Shown here: positions 38,001 to 54,968 of the stretch, piece by piece
Position numbering within the stretch: position 1 is the first letter of the stretch
Layout: each line of letters begins with the position of its first letter
Made by a program: the position numbers and the translations under genes
Assembly: GCA_034509735.1 (NCBI GenBank)
Contig: JACGWO010000002.1
Location: 51,457,115-51,521,114, forward strand
Length of the DNA: 64,000 bases
From: Sesamum alatum
Taxonomy: Eukaryota; Streptophyta; Magnoliopsida; Lamiales; Pedaliaceae
Reading direction: 5' to 3'
Notes under the pieces: model-generated
The model's database searches: none
What the model saw: only the letters and a program-made list of their open reading frames with translations
What the model was told of the DNA's origin: nothing

Positions 38001-40220
38001 CTGAATCTCACTCCATCAAAGATATTATCCGTTTTAATCAAATTTTTATTTGAATTCGTCTTAAAAATAAGTTTCGATGAGCTCTCAAAATTTATAAAAA
38101 CATGCAAACATCATTAACCCTCGAGTAACCATACAAGCTTATTTTTTCGGACAACATCAAATATGCGAAAAATGAACAATGAAGCCGATTCTCTATTGTG
38201 TGAGATATTATTCATTTTTACTTAAACATCACAAATTTCTTATTTACATGTAGAACGTGTGCTAGCATCAAAACTAGCCCCACTTTAATTGAAAGGCGAC
38301 GCCGACTTGTGTACTTTTCTATCGTCAAAGCTTGTTGGTCGGTTGAAGGCTTAAGATTCTTTCTTCACAAGTTGAACTGTTTAATGCATTACACAGAGTA
38401 TCATTTGGGAGTTAGAAGGGGCATCAGACCAGCCCCACATACGACCCATCTTATATTAAAATTTTGAGTAAATCACATCTTTAATTACACAAATATTTAT
38501 TATTTTTATAAAAAAAATTTTACGTATACTCACTGGGTATATTACACTAAAATCACTTAAGGAATGTATTTCAAATTTTATAAAAATATAAGGAATATTT
38601 GTATAATTAAATCTAATATATATTTTTATTTTTTATTACAAATGTCATGTGCATATGTAGATTTAATATCAATTATAGTGTGTGTTAGCTGTTAGGAATA
38701 GTGGCAATTATAGTGCCGGGCCCCTAAAGTTTTATTTGTACGCAGTGAAAGAGAAAGATACGGAAATGTGGGCCCCCTGACTCGTTTGGTCAACGGCTTG
38801 TGTACAATTGGTACAATAATTGATCTTTCCACAAAAATCTAAGTTGGGATGAGCTGCAAATTATTTCATTCAATTTATTAAAAGACGGAAATACCCATAT
38901 GTTCAACTTAGGGATTTTATCTCATTTTTATAATTATTATTTTAAACATTTTTTAAGAGTTTGCAATGATTATTTTAATAATAGAAAATATTAGGCATGT
39001 TCAAATAATATTTTTTTTCTTTCATATGTTGTCAATTACAGTTCATTATTTTGGTTTACTAGAGTAAATAGATATTACTGTATAATAAAATATTTGGTAA
39101 TACGTTCCTAATTTAATTTCTTTAAGTAGTATTATTTGATGTAATTTTACTCACTTTTAAAGCAAAGTGGTGGTTATTTATTTAAATGTTTACATCATGA
39201 CTAGCGTCCGAGAACAAAAATGCTTAATAATATATTTACCAATTAGGTAGTAAAGGTATATAATATTTTTCATCAAACGACTAATTGAGTGTCGATAATT
39301 GGTACTTAGTATTGTTGGAAATTAAAAATTATTTAAAATCTCGTTAAATATTATGGTTGAAAAGTTCAATTCAAAACAACATAATTATTCGATTTGTTTA
39401 GATGGTTTCAAATCTATAATAATTAAATCTAAATATAATTTTAATTTACATTCTACAAATATATTTAAAATTAACCTAATTCTTAAAATCATTTGGAAGC
39501 GAAACCTAATCCATTTTTTAAAAAGATATTTTGCATAATTTGATCAATATTTCAATAAATTGAGCAATATATTAATTTAATCAATACCATTAAAAATAAC
39601 GGCATAAATTACAATGAACCAACTAGCAAATTTACGTAGTGATAGATGAAATTCTATATGTTCGGTAGAATTCGAATCCATAATTTCAAACTTATTTATT
39701 ATCAAAGAATACGTAGCTATCATATGTGGTTTATACACTAATCCTATGGAATCAAGTCTGTTAGACTTTGGGATCACATTTGCAACGTTTTTTAATCCAG
39801 TGAAACAAAAAATGTTAAAAACTCATAAAATACGAGATCAAAGTGCAATAAATTATATCTTATGGAACAAAAAATATAATTTTGCGGTATTTAGCTTAAC
39901 ATGAGTTGAGGTAAAATTAAAACAAAATTTAATGTTTCAAGAATTACTAATTTTCTACAAGTCAACACACAAATTTATGCAATCCTTTTTCTTTATCATC
40001 TCATCTGAACCAAATAAAAATGGAAATAGATATGTGTGCAGAGTAGAGTCCCTAACTTGACTGACCAGATAAACTGGACCACCATCAAAAACCTCAACAA
40101 AAACAAAGACCCAAAGAAGAAGTTGAGACTTGAAGAACAGCGCAGACCCACAAACCAAGACAAAAAACTCCTCCTTCTCTCCTCCTCGGCTCTCACACAA
40201 AAATCAAAATACACACACTC

Positions 40221-40238
40221 ATGTGTGTGTGTGTGTGA
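40221..40238 (+). promoter_or_regulatory. Five-codon uORF inside a (TG)n repeat, PP1 leader
   Basis: In the leader of the PP1 gene an ATG directly starts a (TG)n run and reads M-C-V-C-V then TGA. It ends 59 bases before the PP1 start codon and is in another frame. The preceding (AC)n and the (TG)n can pair as a hairpin. Whether it lies within the transcript depends on the start site, not known here. Confidence 0.5.
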
Positions 40239-40297
40239 AACAAACCCAAAAGAAAGAAAAGGAGGTGGGGGTAGTAGTAGTGGGCGGCAGGGAGGTA

Positions 40298-43716
<3,419 letters not shown>

Positions 43717-46700
43717 TGTTCCACTGCTTCCTAATTTCAAAGGTCAACTCCAGCTATTGCTAAGTGTTATCTTCTTTCTCTTTTTTCCCACGTCTATTCT
43801 CTTAATGTAGTTAATACTGAACAATTCACTGATGCATCCTTTTTGCTTCACTTGAATATTTGTCAACGTATAACAATTTCCATCGCGCACAGAGATACTT
43901 AAGGGTTAAGGATAACTGGAGATAGAGAAAATAAAAACAAACCTGCACATAACCAAAAAAAAGAAAAGGAACAAAAAGTCACTGCTGATGCTCCCAATTA
44001 AAATAGTTCAATGGTCAGTCCCGTGCAAAGATTGTCTTGATCTATTGGAGGAGTATCTGCTTGTTAATACTGTTGAACAATGACGAAGTTTATCATATTG
44101 GCAAAATTTATTGTCACCATATTGTTACTAATGGTTGTATTTTTGTTTTATATACGTACTGTACTTTCCAATGTGATTATCAAGCTGTTATTTCCCTCCC
44201 TTGTCTTTGGAACATATAAATCAAATTTGGTACTGCCGGAAAATGAAAAGATTGAAGGAAACATCACGGGGAAATGAGTTAAAAGCTGTATGGTTTGAGT
44301 TACTCAATCTGTAGCAGTTCTGATGTCTCCTTCATCAGAATTAATTCATTAGTAGTGCCCTCAAATATCTGTCCTTTCTACTGTTGGGGAAGTCTTCTTT
44401 ACACTTTTGTAGAGCTGAGCCATCTAGCCAATTATGATGCTCTGACATGTTTTCTTCTTTTCTTTCCTGCTCTCTATTTTATACTTCTGCAACTAAAGCA
44501 AACGTGCTTCTTGAATTTGCTTTAGATCATTCATCCAAACAGAAAAATTATACATTCAACCGAGAAAACATCAATATCTCTTAAGTGCTTATCTTACTGT
44601 TCGCAGCCTTCCGTAACATCCTGAGGAGTATATATTTTGTTTTGTCATCATCTCGTATTGATCCATAATCCTTTGCTTAATTTTTTGATCTAGTTCAAGT
44701 CTTGTGCAAATCTAATGTACAAAGATACCCCTGCCCCAACGTATAAAATGTTCTGCAGTTTGAGTAAATTTGAGGTGTGAATTATTCAAATAGAAAAATA
44801 AATAAAAGAGGGCTTGGAACTTGTTGGATGATGAGTGTAAGCAAAAGATCCTTACATAGGCCTCTGTAAGTTGTGGTATGTTGTTTATAGATTCTTCTGT
44901 TAAAGCATCTCTCAAGTCTCAGATTAGTATTTAGACCATTGCCTTAGTCCATTCAGAAAACAGTTATGGTTTTATCTCCTTGTTTGTTTTTTTCTTTTTC
45001 AGTTTTTCCTTTATGCTATTTGTTTTAGTTCAAGGATTCTGATGAGAAAGAAAAATACTAGGGCAAAGGAAACAAAATCGAATAAATATTTTATTTCTGT
45101 TATGTAATTGTTTAGGGTTGTTTACAATGAGGAGTCCTCTAATGGTTGAGTTGGAGAGGGACAAAGGACCAAATAGGTTTTTCTCTCCTTTTCTTCACCT
45201 TCTTGTTAGGAAAATATGTTTTCCCTAACTACATGATATTTTCCTCATGTTTTCTTTTCTTTAGTACTCTCGCGAGCACCCAAACAGCTCAATGTCATTT
45301 TATTTTCCTTTGTTCTCACCAGAATCCTAGCACCAAACGTGATGGTGAATGTGAGCAGAAGGCAATACTTGGGGATTATTTGACACTCTCCTTTTCAGTT
45401 CATATACGACCTTTCCTTTGCACCTTTTAGTGGGATGAAATGGAGGGTCTTCCTATGCAAATAGATGTTTGTTGATGTTGCTAATCTTTGAGTTTTATTG
45501 CAGATCTATTAAAAACAATGGAAATTAAAAGAACTCACAGTAAGAAACGTTAGTTTCTCCCTATTTAAGTGAGTAACAGTTATCACAAAATCACATGAAG
45601 TGTAGAGCGGTCTCAAAGGAGGTTTTCTAGCTTGCACTGAATACAGATAACCAAAAGGGTGGCATAAGTAAAGTGAAATGGTTCTGAAAGAATTACTGTC
45701 ATTTCCAAATGGTTCTTTGGTTGCCTTTACCCATTTAGACTGAATACTCTGTGAAATGCTTAAATGTTGGAAGTACATGGTTGTATATTACTGTGCTTTT
45801 CTGCTTATGATGGTTAATAAGTTCTTGGTTTTATTCAAATTATTTTTTAAGAAGTGGAGAATTATTGTAATGATTGTGCTTCATTCCTTCCTTATATCCA
45901 CATGGTTGTTATCTGGGCAGGAGGTTAGGGGGAAATAGGAATTTTGTCTGCGGTAGCCTTTATATAAATTGGGTTGAAAAAGATCTGTGGTGTTGGTGTG
46001 AAACATGAAAAGTACTGTATATTTGTGAAACTCTTTTGGAAAAACTGATCTATTTGTAGTTACGAATCTGTCCGTGGAACATACTTACACATGAGGCCTA
46101 GGAGAACGTTATCATGCCAAAGGTATGAGAATATCCTAAAATGTCGTGAGATACATATATAGTGAATTTCTGGAGGTAGACTGTTTCTGAGGCAGTGATG
46201 CTAACCCTTTTCACCCTACTGTCGGGTAGGGGAGTGATGGCTTAAATGATTCCCTCAGATCAGTAGTAGTTGACAGACACGCCTTAGGTTCTTGGTGTCG
46301 CCCAAAAAAAAAAAGAAAAAAAGAAAGACTATATTACAGCCATGTCCATCCATATTGTCTCTGGTCTTAGATAAAACTGGTACCAATTATCAGAAAACAG
46401 TTCAATTTGATTGCTTCTATTTACTAATTCCATGCTATCAACCCTTTTTGTTGTTGCAGGCAGAACCCTCTGATCAGAAGAAATTGCAGCTTGCACCTAT
46501 CTGAAAATCCCCCTGAGCATGGAAGAAGAACCCGTCTTAAGCTTTTATCTGACAGTTTTAGTGTGCTTAAGAACGAGTTTTTATTGATGCCGATTCAGGG
46601 GAGTAGATAAGCTGTAAGTTGTACTCCCCCCTTGGCCAAGGGTGTTTCCGTGTAGATAAAATTATTTGGAAGTCATGTTATTGAATCACGGCCAGCACCA

Positions 46701-47690
46701 AAAAACAGCCAATTGACGTTGGAACACTTGTGCGTTTTATTAGCTAAACGAACACTTCTAGGTAGAGAATACTTACATGTACTAGTTGCCTTGTTTGTGG
46801 AAGAGTTCTCACCGATTGAGGTTAGTTGCTTTAATTTTTACATTTTCGAACTTTTCTGGCTTACAATGTGCAGCATCATCTGCAGCGTATGATGCTTAAA
46901 CTTTCTTAGCTCGTCGCCTGGTATTGAAAATTGTCAGCAAGTTGATGGAGTTCAACGAGCACGAATGAAAATAATGTCAATGGAGAACAGGCTTTCTCAG
47001 TTAATATAGGGCTCCCAGTCCATCTACAATCCCTCTATAATACTCTTTTATTGCTGATTTTCTTCATATTCTTATCTTTCAATCAGAAATTGACAATGGA
47101 GAAGCAAAACACTAGGAAAAGAAATGCCAAAGGATTGCATTAATAAAAAAGATAGGTAGCAGAGACTGGAGACATGTTTGTTTGCCTCGAGTTTGGGATG
47201 AGTGGATAGCAAAAAGTATTTTTAATATATTTTAAAAAGCAAAATATTATTTATTATATATACGTATAGGTGGCATGCTACAGTAACTAATAAAGTAAAT
47301 AAAATATGTGTTATAGACACAAGTGACTATTTTGATACTGCTGCACTAATTTTTTATTATTTCAAAAATATCTTTAATTGATAAAATAATTAATTTATCA
47401 ACTTTAAAGTTTTACATCAAATTAATTGCCCAATCGATATATTTTATAATATATTTTAAAATGTGAAAGAATATTTATTATATGTATGTTGGGACAATGT
47501 GCCACGGTCCACGACAGTTAGTACATATATATATATATATATATTTTGGCAATCACTCGTATCCAATTTCCAATCACAGAATTAAAAGATTTCATGCCCA
47601 AATAACAATTATCCAAAAGTAAAGGGCGCCCCAAACCTTTTTTAAAGTTCTTTCAAACCCCTACACTTCACTCCCCTCCCCCCTCTCTCC
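43717..47690 (+). other. PP1 downstream region with a possible distal exon
   Basis: No separate gene is recognised. At 46450-46459 'gttgttgcag' is a strong acceptor followed by about 230 bases (46460-46690) that look like mRNA 3' end sequence. It may be a spliced 3' UTR exon of PP1 or an alternative last exon; its first in-frame codons read AEPSDQKK, echoing the PAERK of the normal C-terminus. The rest, including a TA microsatellite at about 47525-47544, is AT-rich DNA with nothing else recognised. Confidence 0.35.
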
Positions 47691-47797
47691 ATTTTGAAAA
47701 AAAAAGGCTCATTTTTCCCTTTCAATTTCCTTACCATAAACAAGAGATCATATTTAGTTGAAACCTGCGATCACGCACAGTTTGTTTTTTGCAAATC

Positions 47798-50700
47798 ATG
47801 AATTCGTTGGAATCCGTAAAGCTGCTGCTGGCGGCGGCCGGCGGCGACACCGTTAAACTTTTCGACATTTCAGGGGAGCCTCAAAACCCTTGCGTTCTCA
47901 CCTACTCTCCATCTCCGGGCTTCCGCCTAAACGCGGTGAAGTGGAATCACAACAGTTAGTGCTAATTTATTTCGTATTTTTCGTCAATGTGTCTATTGTT
48001 TTTCAGTTAATTGCGCGGTCTTTTCCTCCTCATGTTTTAAGTTACTTAGTCTGTAATGTGATATATCTATTTTTTTTTTCTTTTTCCGCTAAAATATAGA
48101 TTTGGTGTTGGCGACTGCCGGTGAAGATAGTAAAATATCATTATGGAGGAAAAATGGGCAAAGCTTGTGGACGGTACCCGCCAAAAATGCTAGGGGAGAA
48201 TCTGTCGAGGTACACAAATTTATTTATGTTTTCTATTTCTTATTGTCTGAATTATGTGAAATAATAGAATGTAAGGGAATTTCTAGAGTGCTTTTGATAT
48301 GTACTTGAGTTTAATGTTAACTGGTCACGAGTAAGATGGTCGGGTTTCCAGAGGAAGGAGGAAATCTTGATATTGAATGTTGTAGGTGTTTCTGGATTGG
48401 CTTATTGTGGTATTTGTCTGTTGCAGTAAATTATGGGTCCAGCGTCAATGCAATAGGCATGATTTCCATTGATCGAGTTTTTAGTGTCATGAATTTGATG
48501 AATTTTTCATGGATAAGTAATCATTCGAAAATGGCATCTCTTCACTTCTGATGCACTGAGCTCAGTGCTTACAGCTAGTTATATCAGCATTACCTCAACG
48601 AGGCAGTAGAGTCAGACTAGGGAGTGAAAAGATAACTTGGTAAAATATAATTGATTTCTTAATTCATCTCCTGGCTGAAAATGAAGAGAAGCTGGCATGA
48701 ATTTTGGATTAAAGCAATAACTGAGCAGAATTTCTAACTGAAGCTGTTTGAAGAGTTTTACGTTATGAGTTACTGCTTAATGAGTTGGAGCTGCTGTGTC
48801 TCACCTGAAATTTTATTCATATATCTAAAATATCTTGGAATATCTGCTTGATTTTTCCATTTTTGTTTCTTTGTTCTGTTTAAACATATAAGCCTCCAGA
48901 GGCAATATCGATGATCAGCTTTAGCAACAAAAGGTCTAGGTATCTATGCTCTGGTGGAACTGGTCAAGTTGTACGAATATGGGATTTGCAGAACAAGCGA
49001 TGCGTCAAATGGTTGAAAGGTCATACAGATACTATAACAGGTGTAATGTACAACTGCAAAGATGAGCACATAGCTTCTGTTAGCCGTAAAGGAGATCTCA
49101 TACTTCACAATCTTGCTTCTGGCACTAGGGCTGCTGAACTCAGGGACCCGAATGGACAGGTTGTTTATATTGTTCCAAGCTACAAAGCCACTTACTATGT
49201 CTTTATTTATATAATTTTTCCTTTCCTTATCTAAAGATTACATGGCTAGGTTTTGGGGGCACTTGACTATTCTCGGATGAGCAGGCACCTTTTAGTTACG
49301 GCTGGTGATGATGGGTCCATCCACCTGTGGGATACAACTGGTCGTAGCCCAAAGGTATGCAGTATAACAAAAGTTATATCTTGTTGAGACAACATGATCA
49401 CACTATATAATGTATTTAGGAGGAAATTGAGATGGGCGATACTTTAGTAGGTAAATTGATGCTCCAAATGGTGAAAGAATCGTCGTATGCCCCTGAAGAT
49501 AGATTGTTGAACTTCTGTTGATCCTAGTTTGAACAGCTCAAGCTGTTGCCAATTGATTTTTTAATTGCTAAGTTTGCTTATTTATAACCTATTTATGCAG
49601 GCTTGTACTTTTCCACAGCATTGACTTTAAGTGATCAGAAAAATGGCTACTAGTCAAAGTGGGGAGTTCGAAAGTTGATGGAAAAGTAGTTAAAAGTTGT
49701 GGAGAGAGTGGTTCACAACTTATGCTTGACATTTGTGTATATGTAGCCACACTCACACTAATGCTGATAATTTACCTATCCTTGACATGTGTGTATATAA
49801 GATTAAATGTCCAAAAGGAATTTTAAAAAAATTACAAAAATGCGAAGTGGCTGAAAAGCATCATCTTCAGTGATTCATGGTTTTGTTGGAAATCCTGAAA
49901 TTAAGGGTCTGTTTCTTTGTATTTTCATTTTCAGTTTTTAGTGAAAAATATGAATTTTCAATTTTGTATAGGTTTCCGTGTAAAATGAAAATATGTTTGG
50001 ATTGGTTAATGAGATTGTGTTTTATATTGAACTGCGGTGTCAAATCAATATATTTCCAATGAGAATACGTATAAACAAACATGTTTTCACTTTAAATATT
50101 GTTTTATAAAAAGAAAACTGAAAATGAAAACACAACAAACAGGCCCGTACTTTCAGGAAGCAGAAGCAAGAGCTCTAACACCTGTCGTTTTGCCTTCGTC
50201 TTTTCAGTCAAAAGAGCACAAACACTCTTTTTGGTATTTGGCGAACGGGCTTTCAATAATCAGACAACTGGATTGAACCTTGAGTTAGCTATGACATATT
50301 TTGGTACTCTTTATTGCATCTGTTATAGATTACCAACAATCCTTTTTGCATTTTGCAGGTTTCTTGGTTGAAGCAGCATTCTGCACCGACCTCTGGAGTT
50401 AGTTTCTCACCGTCAAATGACAAGGTGTCTCTTTTATCATTCTGGTTTGAATTTTTTGTGTTTGCCCTTGTAGGCCATATATTCATAGAAATGAGACTCT
50501 TTGCTGCAAGAGACATGCCGAGCATTAATTTTCTTGTTTATCTTTACTTTGTGAATTTGACAGATTATTGCTAGCGTCGGTTTGGATATGAAGTTATACA
50601 CTTTTGACACAGGGTCCAGGAAGCCATCCTCTTGCATACCGTACGAGGCACCTTTTTCTTCATTGGCTTTTACTGATGATGGATTAACTTTAGCAGCTGG

Positions 50701-53700
50701 TACAAGCAGTGGTCAAGTTGTATTCTATGATGTTCGTGGGAAGCCACAACCAATCACTGTTCTTCGTGCATATGGGAATTCAGAGGTGATTTTCACTTTC
50801 TATGTGTTGTTTGGACTTGTCCTTGTTTGAATGTTGTGTTTGATGCTTAATGGCATATGTTATTAATTTCTGCGCGAAGCATTTGAGGTGTTAGGTAGTG
50901 TACAATAATGTTCCTGCTGTTATTTGTGTGCTTCAATGCCCAAGAGACCCAGTTAGTTCTGTAGCATAATATTGTTGGTGTTCATTGGTCTGCTTCAACA
51001 CTTGTCGAGAGACTCAATCTTTCTCTCTGAAACTTTTAGTTAACCAGGTTATTGGTAGTGGGGCAGATCAGTAGCTCACTGCCAGTATAAGAACTGTCAA
51101 GTAATCAGTAAGAGCTGTCTAGAATGTTCAATGTCCATTGTCTGCAGCCACGCTTATTCTCTTTATCAGGTTGATATGAAAGGTTAAGGTTCAAATTTGG
51201 ATCTTCATCAGGATGTCACAAATCTATGCTGGCAGAGGTCGACGCCTGTAACAGTCAATGAAAATAATTGCACAGATGAGACTGTTCTTCTGGCTGGTGA
51301 TGCAGGGGACTCAATCCTTATGCCCGACCCACTTCCTTCTAGGTCGTCATCGAGCCTTTCAATGCCCACAACAGCATCTGGATCTCGGAATCTTAGCCAT
51401 TCAGCTTTTTCTGGAGATATGTTTTCTACTTCAGCGGGTAGTTCAAAATCAAGTGCTCCCAGTCTATCTGCTTCAGAGGAATCACCTGTTAGAAGCAGCT
51501 TATTGACAGGTAGAACTCTAGCAAGACTGCATGCACCTCGAAGTTATAACTTCAAGGATGATATGGAGGTGTTTTCGCCCCTTGTAGAAGTTCAACCAAT
51601 TACACCCACTCTTGATAAATTGTGGGATAATCATGATGGTTCAAAGAAAGATCTGGAGAGAAAACCTTCTTTTCTGTTTTATAATCGGAGGTTTGGTTCT
51701 TCGGAGGATGGGGCCATTGACAATCATCCAGTTTCTGAGTGGAAGACTAATTCTGCATCCAAACAGGTACTTCTTGCCCTATCTTGGTCATTTCTGTTAT
51801 TTTGGTGTGGTTTGCTAACATATGTTTTAGTAAAATGTGAAGATGGTGTATTTGTCCAAGATAAGGTCCAGAATCCTTAATTCTTCAGTTTACTTGGTGG
51901 AATTCATGATACATAATTTGGATTCGGTTTTGCATTCAACTCTAATGGGAGGTAAACTACAAAATCAAAGAAGCATAAACCTTTTCATTTTTCTTGGTAG
52001 CAGCAATGCAGAAGTAGAAAAGTTAGATTATCATATATGGTGGTCCATTTTGTGGAAACCGAGACTTTTAATTATTCAGATATATTGGGATTCCTGCCAT
52101 TGTGCTTGCTGCAATAACCATTTCTTAAAACACTAGAATAAACAAATAAAAAGGATGGGAGTGATTTGGGTGAAAGTAATCTACTTCATGGTCATGAATT
52201 GAATGCCATGAAATTGATATGAGGAAAGGTTGCTTGTAGAATAACACAGAAAAGTTGGATGCTTCCTTGTGTGTCTGAAGAAGGTAATATGCACCTGTAT
52301 TAAACCTAATCGTAAGTCAATGGAAAAGTAATTTGATGTTGACTACTAAAGGGGTGTTTGCAACGCTTAAACTAAGTGTTTATTAGCTTATTCCTAAAAA
52401 TAAGTTGAAATATTACGACTTCTGCTTTTGAATTGCTTACGTTAAGTTGATTTAAGCCAAAAAGCTGTAAGTAGCTCGCTACCAACTTCTGCAGCAACTA
52501 TTGGTAAATTGTAAACAAACAACTCCACTTCATCTTTTCTTCAGTTTCAACTTTTGTTTTCGAGCACTCGCAACTTTTACTACTGTTTAATTTACAACTT
52601 TCTCTACAACTTATTCCCACCACAAAAGTAGAAGGTATTGCAAACATCCCTTAACTGGTTATCACAAATGTATGTACTGACTGGCTGATGCATGATCTTA
52701 CTGCCACTTCCACGGCATTCATGGCACCTCACATAGGCATTGGAGGTCTTCAATTGGGATATTTCAACTGAGAGTTTATGGATCTTCTGTGAGTTGCATA
52801 ACGCTTCAATTTAGAATAGTTATTCACTTCATAGAGATGACACGAATGTTAGTTATGGATTTTTTGTTCTTATATAAAGTCTTGTCATCTGCTGTCATTC
52901 AATGAAAAGAAAAACTACAAAAAACTAGAAGAGGTTGTGACCTCTGGAAAAGTGCAAATTCCCCCACCTAAATAATGCAAACTACACCTATTCAAGAAGA
53001 AGGCTTCGCTATTATTAAGAATAAGAGCTCATGTTTACGGCATCCTAGTATGAATATTAGCCACCAAGAAAATTGAGGGATTACTTGTGAATAATGGTTA
53101 ATGAAGCACTTGAAACCTTGACCATGCTTTGCAGCTTTTAATTTGTATGTACCTTAGGTCTTGAAAGTTGCTTTGGAAATAGGAATTGAATAACTTTCTT
53201 GTTCGTAAATCCGACCACACAGGAATGATAGTAGCAAGCAACACCCTTCCAGTTTAGGTTGCCTGATTTTTTGGGAATAGTGCGACATGATGTTGACACT
53301 GAAATCAAATTATTTGTCCATGCTCTGACTTTTATGAATGACTTTTCCTGGAATCATATTTGGGATCTTTCCAGAGATCTCATCAATGTACCATTTTCAT
53401 GTTTAGAAGTTGGTAGAAGCAGTGACATTCTTTGTCTCATGCACCACATAAGGCAACTTTATTCAAAGTCTAATGTTGGATGCAATTATCATCTTTTGAG
53501 TTTACTGAACAAGGTACCTTATCTGCTAGGTAGATGATTTAATAAATTGAGACTTACTATTGTATTGGTTGATTTGCTATAAACGCCTTATGACACTTAT
53601 GTGCTACATACAAGGTTGTTTAATGGTACAAGCGACTCCGAAGATGCTAAATGTTTGGTTCAGTTCTCTTTTCCATGCACTGTAGGTACTTTTAGTTGTC

Positions 53701-54968
53701 ACTACAGTTGATGACTACTTGCACATCTCGCACTGCGCGTTTTGATACAGTTGGTGCTCTTGCAGGATGATGTCCATTCTACTTTCCCACCGTTGACATC
53801 CATACTTACTTCTACACGTGCTAATGACTCTTCCTCCACTACACCACCTGAAGCTTGGGGCGGCCAAAGATTGTCAGACAAATTTATTCACCGTCAATCC
53901 ATAAACATGCCTTCTCGTTTTGCAATGATGACATCCAGCAGTTCATCGTCGGGATTAATGTCGTCTGGATTACAAGATAGTCTCCCCACTAGTCAAAATA
54001 CAAGCAGTTTAGCATCAGGCCTGAGCCAGATTAATGTGCATGGCAAAGAAACGTCCAATCAAGAAATTTCTTTAGGATCTTCAGAAGCTGTTTTGTCTCC
54101 TTCAGTTACAAAAAGCATTACAGGCCAAGCTGACCTTGATACTCTTGGTTCAGCTCTGTCTCTCCCTAGAAGATTCTCCAGCTATGCTGAGAGAATTGCT
54201 GCTACACCATCCTTAAGTGAGACATCATCTCTTTCTGTTGGGTCACCAAAATCTAAGAAAACAGGAGCAGAAACTAGGGAAGAACTTCTCAATAGCTTAT
54301 TCTCGAGGTCCGATATTCAATCTGCCACAGGAACTGGTGCCCTCAAGACTACAAATGTAAGAAACAATCATGTGTTGCAGTCTTTCTGTTTCTGGATCTA
54401 GTGCAATTATTTATTATGTATCTATATTTACACCATTGTTCTTCTTTAAGATGGAAATTCCGCGTTGGACCCCAATTTAATGGCACGAATTTATATTTTG
54501 CTGTCCCTTTCATCCAGGTTGAGATGATGTTCTAGATGATTAATGATTGCAAATGCCTTAGTGTTAACTCTATTCAGTTTTTACTCACTTTCTTATAATT
54601 TTGTGGCAGGGTGGTGTGACGCGATCGCAGAATACTTTATCGCAGCCTGACTCACAGGAGGGTGGTTCTTTTACCCTTCAGCTATTTCAGCGTACACTTG
54701 AAGAAACTCTTGCTTCATTTCAGAAATCTATTCATGAAGACATGCGCAATCTTCATATAGAAATATTAAGGCAATTCCATCTGCAGGAGGTAACATCTGA
54801 TAGCATGCTCGTCTTCTCCTTCTGCCTGTTATTTTTCTAATATTTGAAACTAATGTGCAGATGGAGATGTCAAGTGTCATGAGATTGATATTGGAAAATC
54901 AGGCTGAGATCATGAAAGAAATACAATCGCTTCAAAAGGAAACACGGCAGCTCCGTCAGCTACTGTGA
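47798..54968 (+). CDS. NEDD1: NEDD1, WD40 protein of the gamma-tubulin system
   Basis: Ten exons: 47798-47954, 48100-48209, 48893-49159, 49250-49354, 50359-50424, 50564-50785, 51212-51766, 53766-54356, 54610-54789 and 54861-54968. They join to 786 residues, against about 782 in Arabidopsis NEDD1. The N-terminal 310 residues form WD40 repeats ([60 protein letters not shown]). A serine-rich linker of about 400 residues follows. The last 75 residues ([20 protein letters not shown] ... [12 protein letters not shown]) form the coiled coil that binds gamma-tubulin. The protein targets the gamma-tubulin ring complex to spindle and phragmoplast microtubules, with augmin. The linker probably carries phosphorylation sites. 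The exon 3 acceptor could be 48893 (adding Pro-Pro-Glu) or 48902; both keep the frame. Introns 4 and 7 are long and hold small transposons. Identity is firm. Confidence 0.95.
49905..50146. mobile_element. Foldback MITE in NEDD1 intron 4
   Basis: The left end gggtctgtttctttgtattt then tcattttcag is the inverse of the right end ctgaaaatgaaaacacaaca then aacaggccc. The 242-bp body is AT-rich and non-coding. The gggYctgtttg termini resemble hAT-type MITEs of plants. A target duplication is not evident. A similar single end (gggcctatttgtttgtattt) occurs near 55494. Confidence 0.6.
52349..52652. mobile_element. Foldback MITE in NEDD1 intron 7
   Basis: The left end aaggggtgtttgcaa and the right end ttgcaaacatcccttaa are inverted copies, bounding about 300 bp of non-coding sequence. 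The termini are of the type common in hAT-like MITEs. No clean 8-bp target duplication could be seen. Confidence 0.55.

Larger units (their letters stand above)
32160..40000. other. Gene-free region with duplicated and transposon DNA
   Basis: I find no intact gene. The region holds a G-run at 32482-32494, a C-rich tract at about 33.85 kb, an inverted duplicate of the CDC123 3' end (35.69-36.97 kb) interrupted by a solo LTR, and an LTR-like stretch at about 37.6-38.0 kb. All are listed separately. The remaining DNA is AT-rich with short meaningless frames. Confidence 0.6.
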
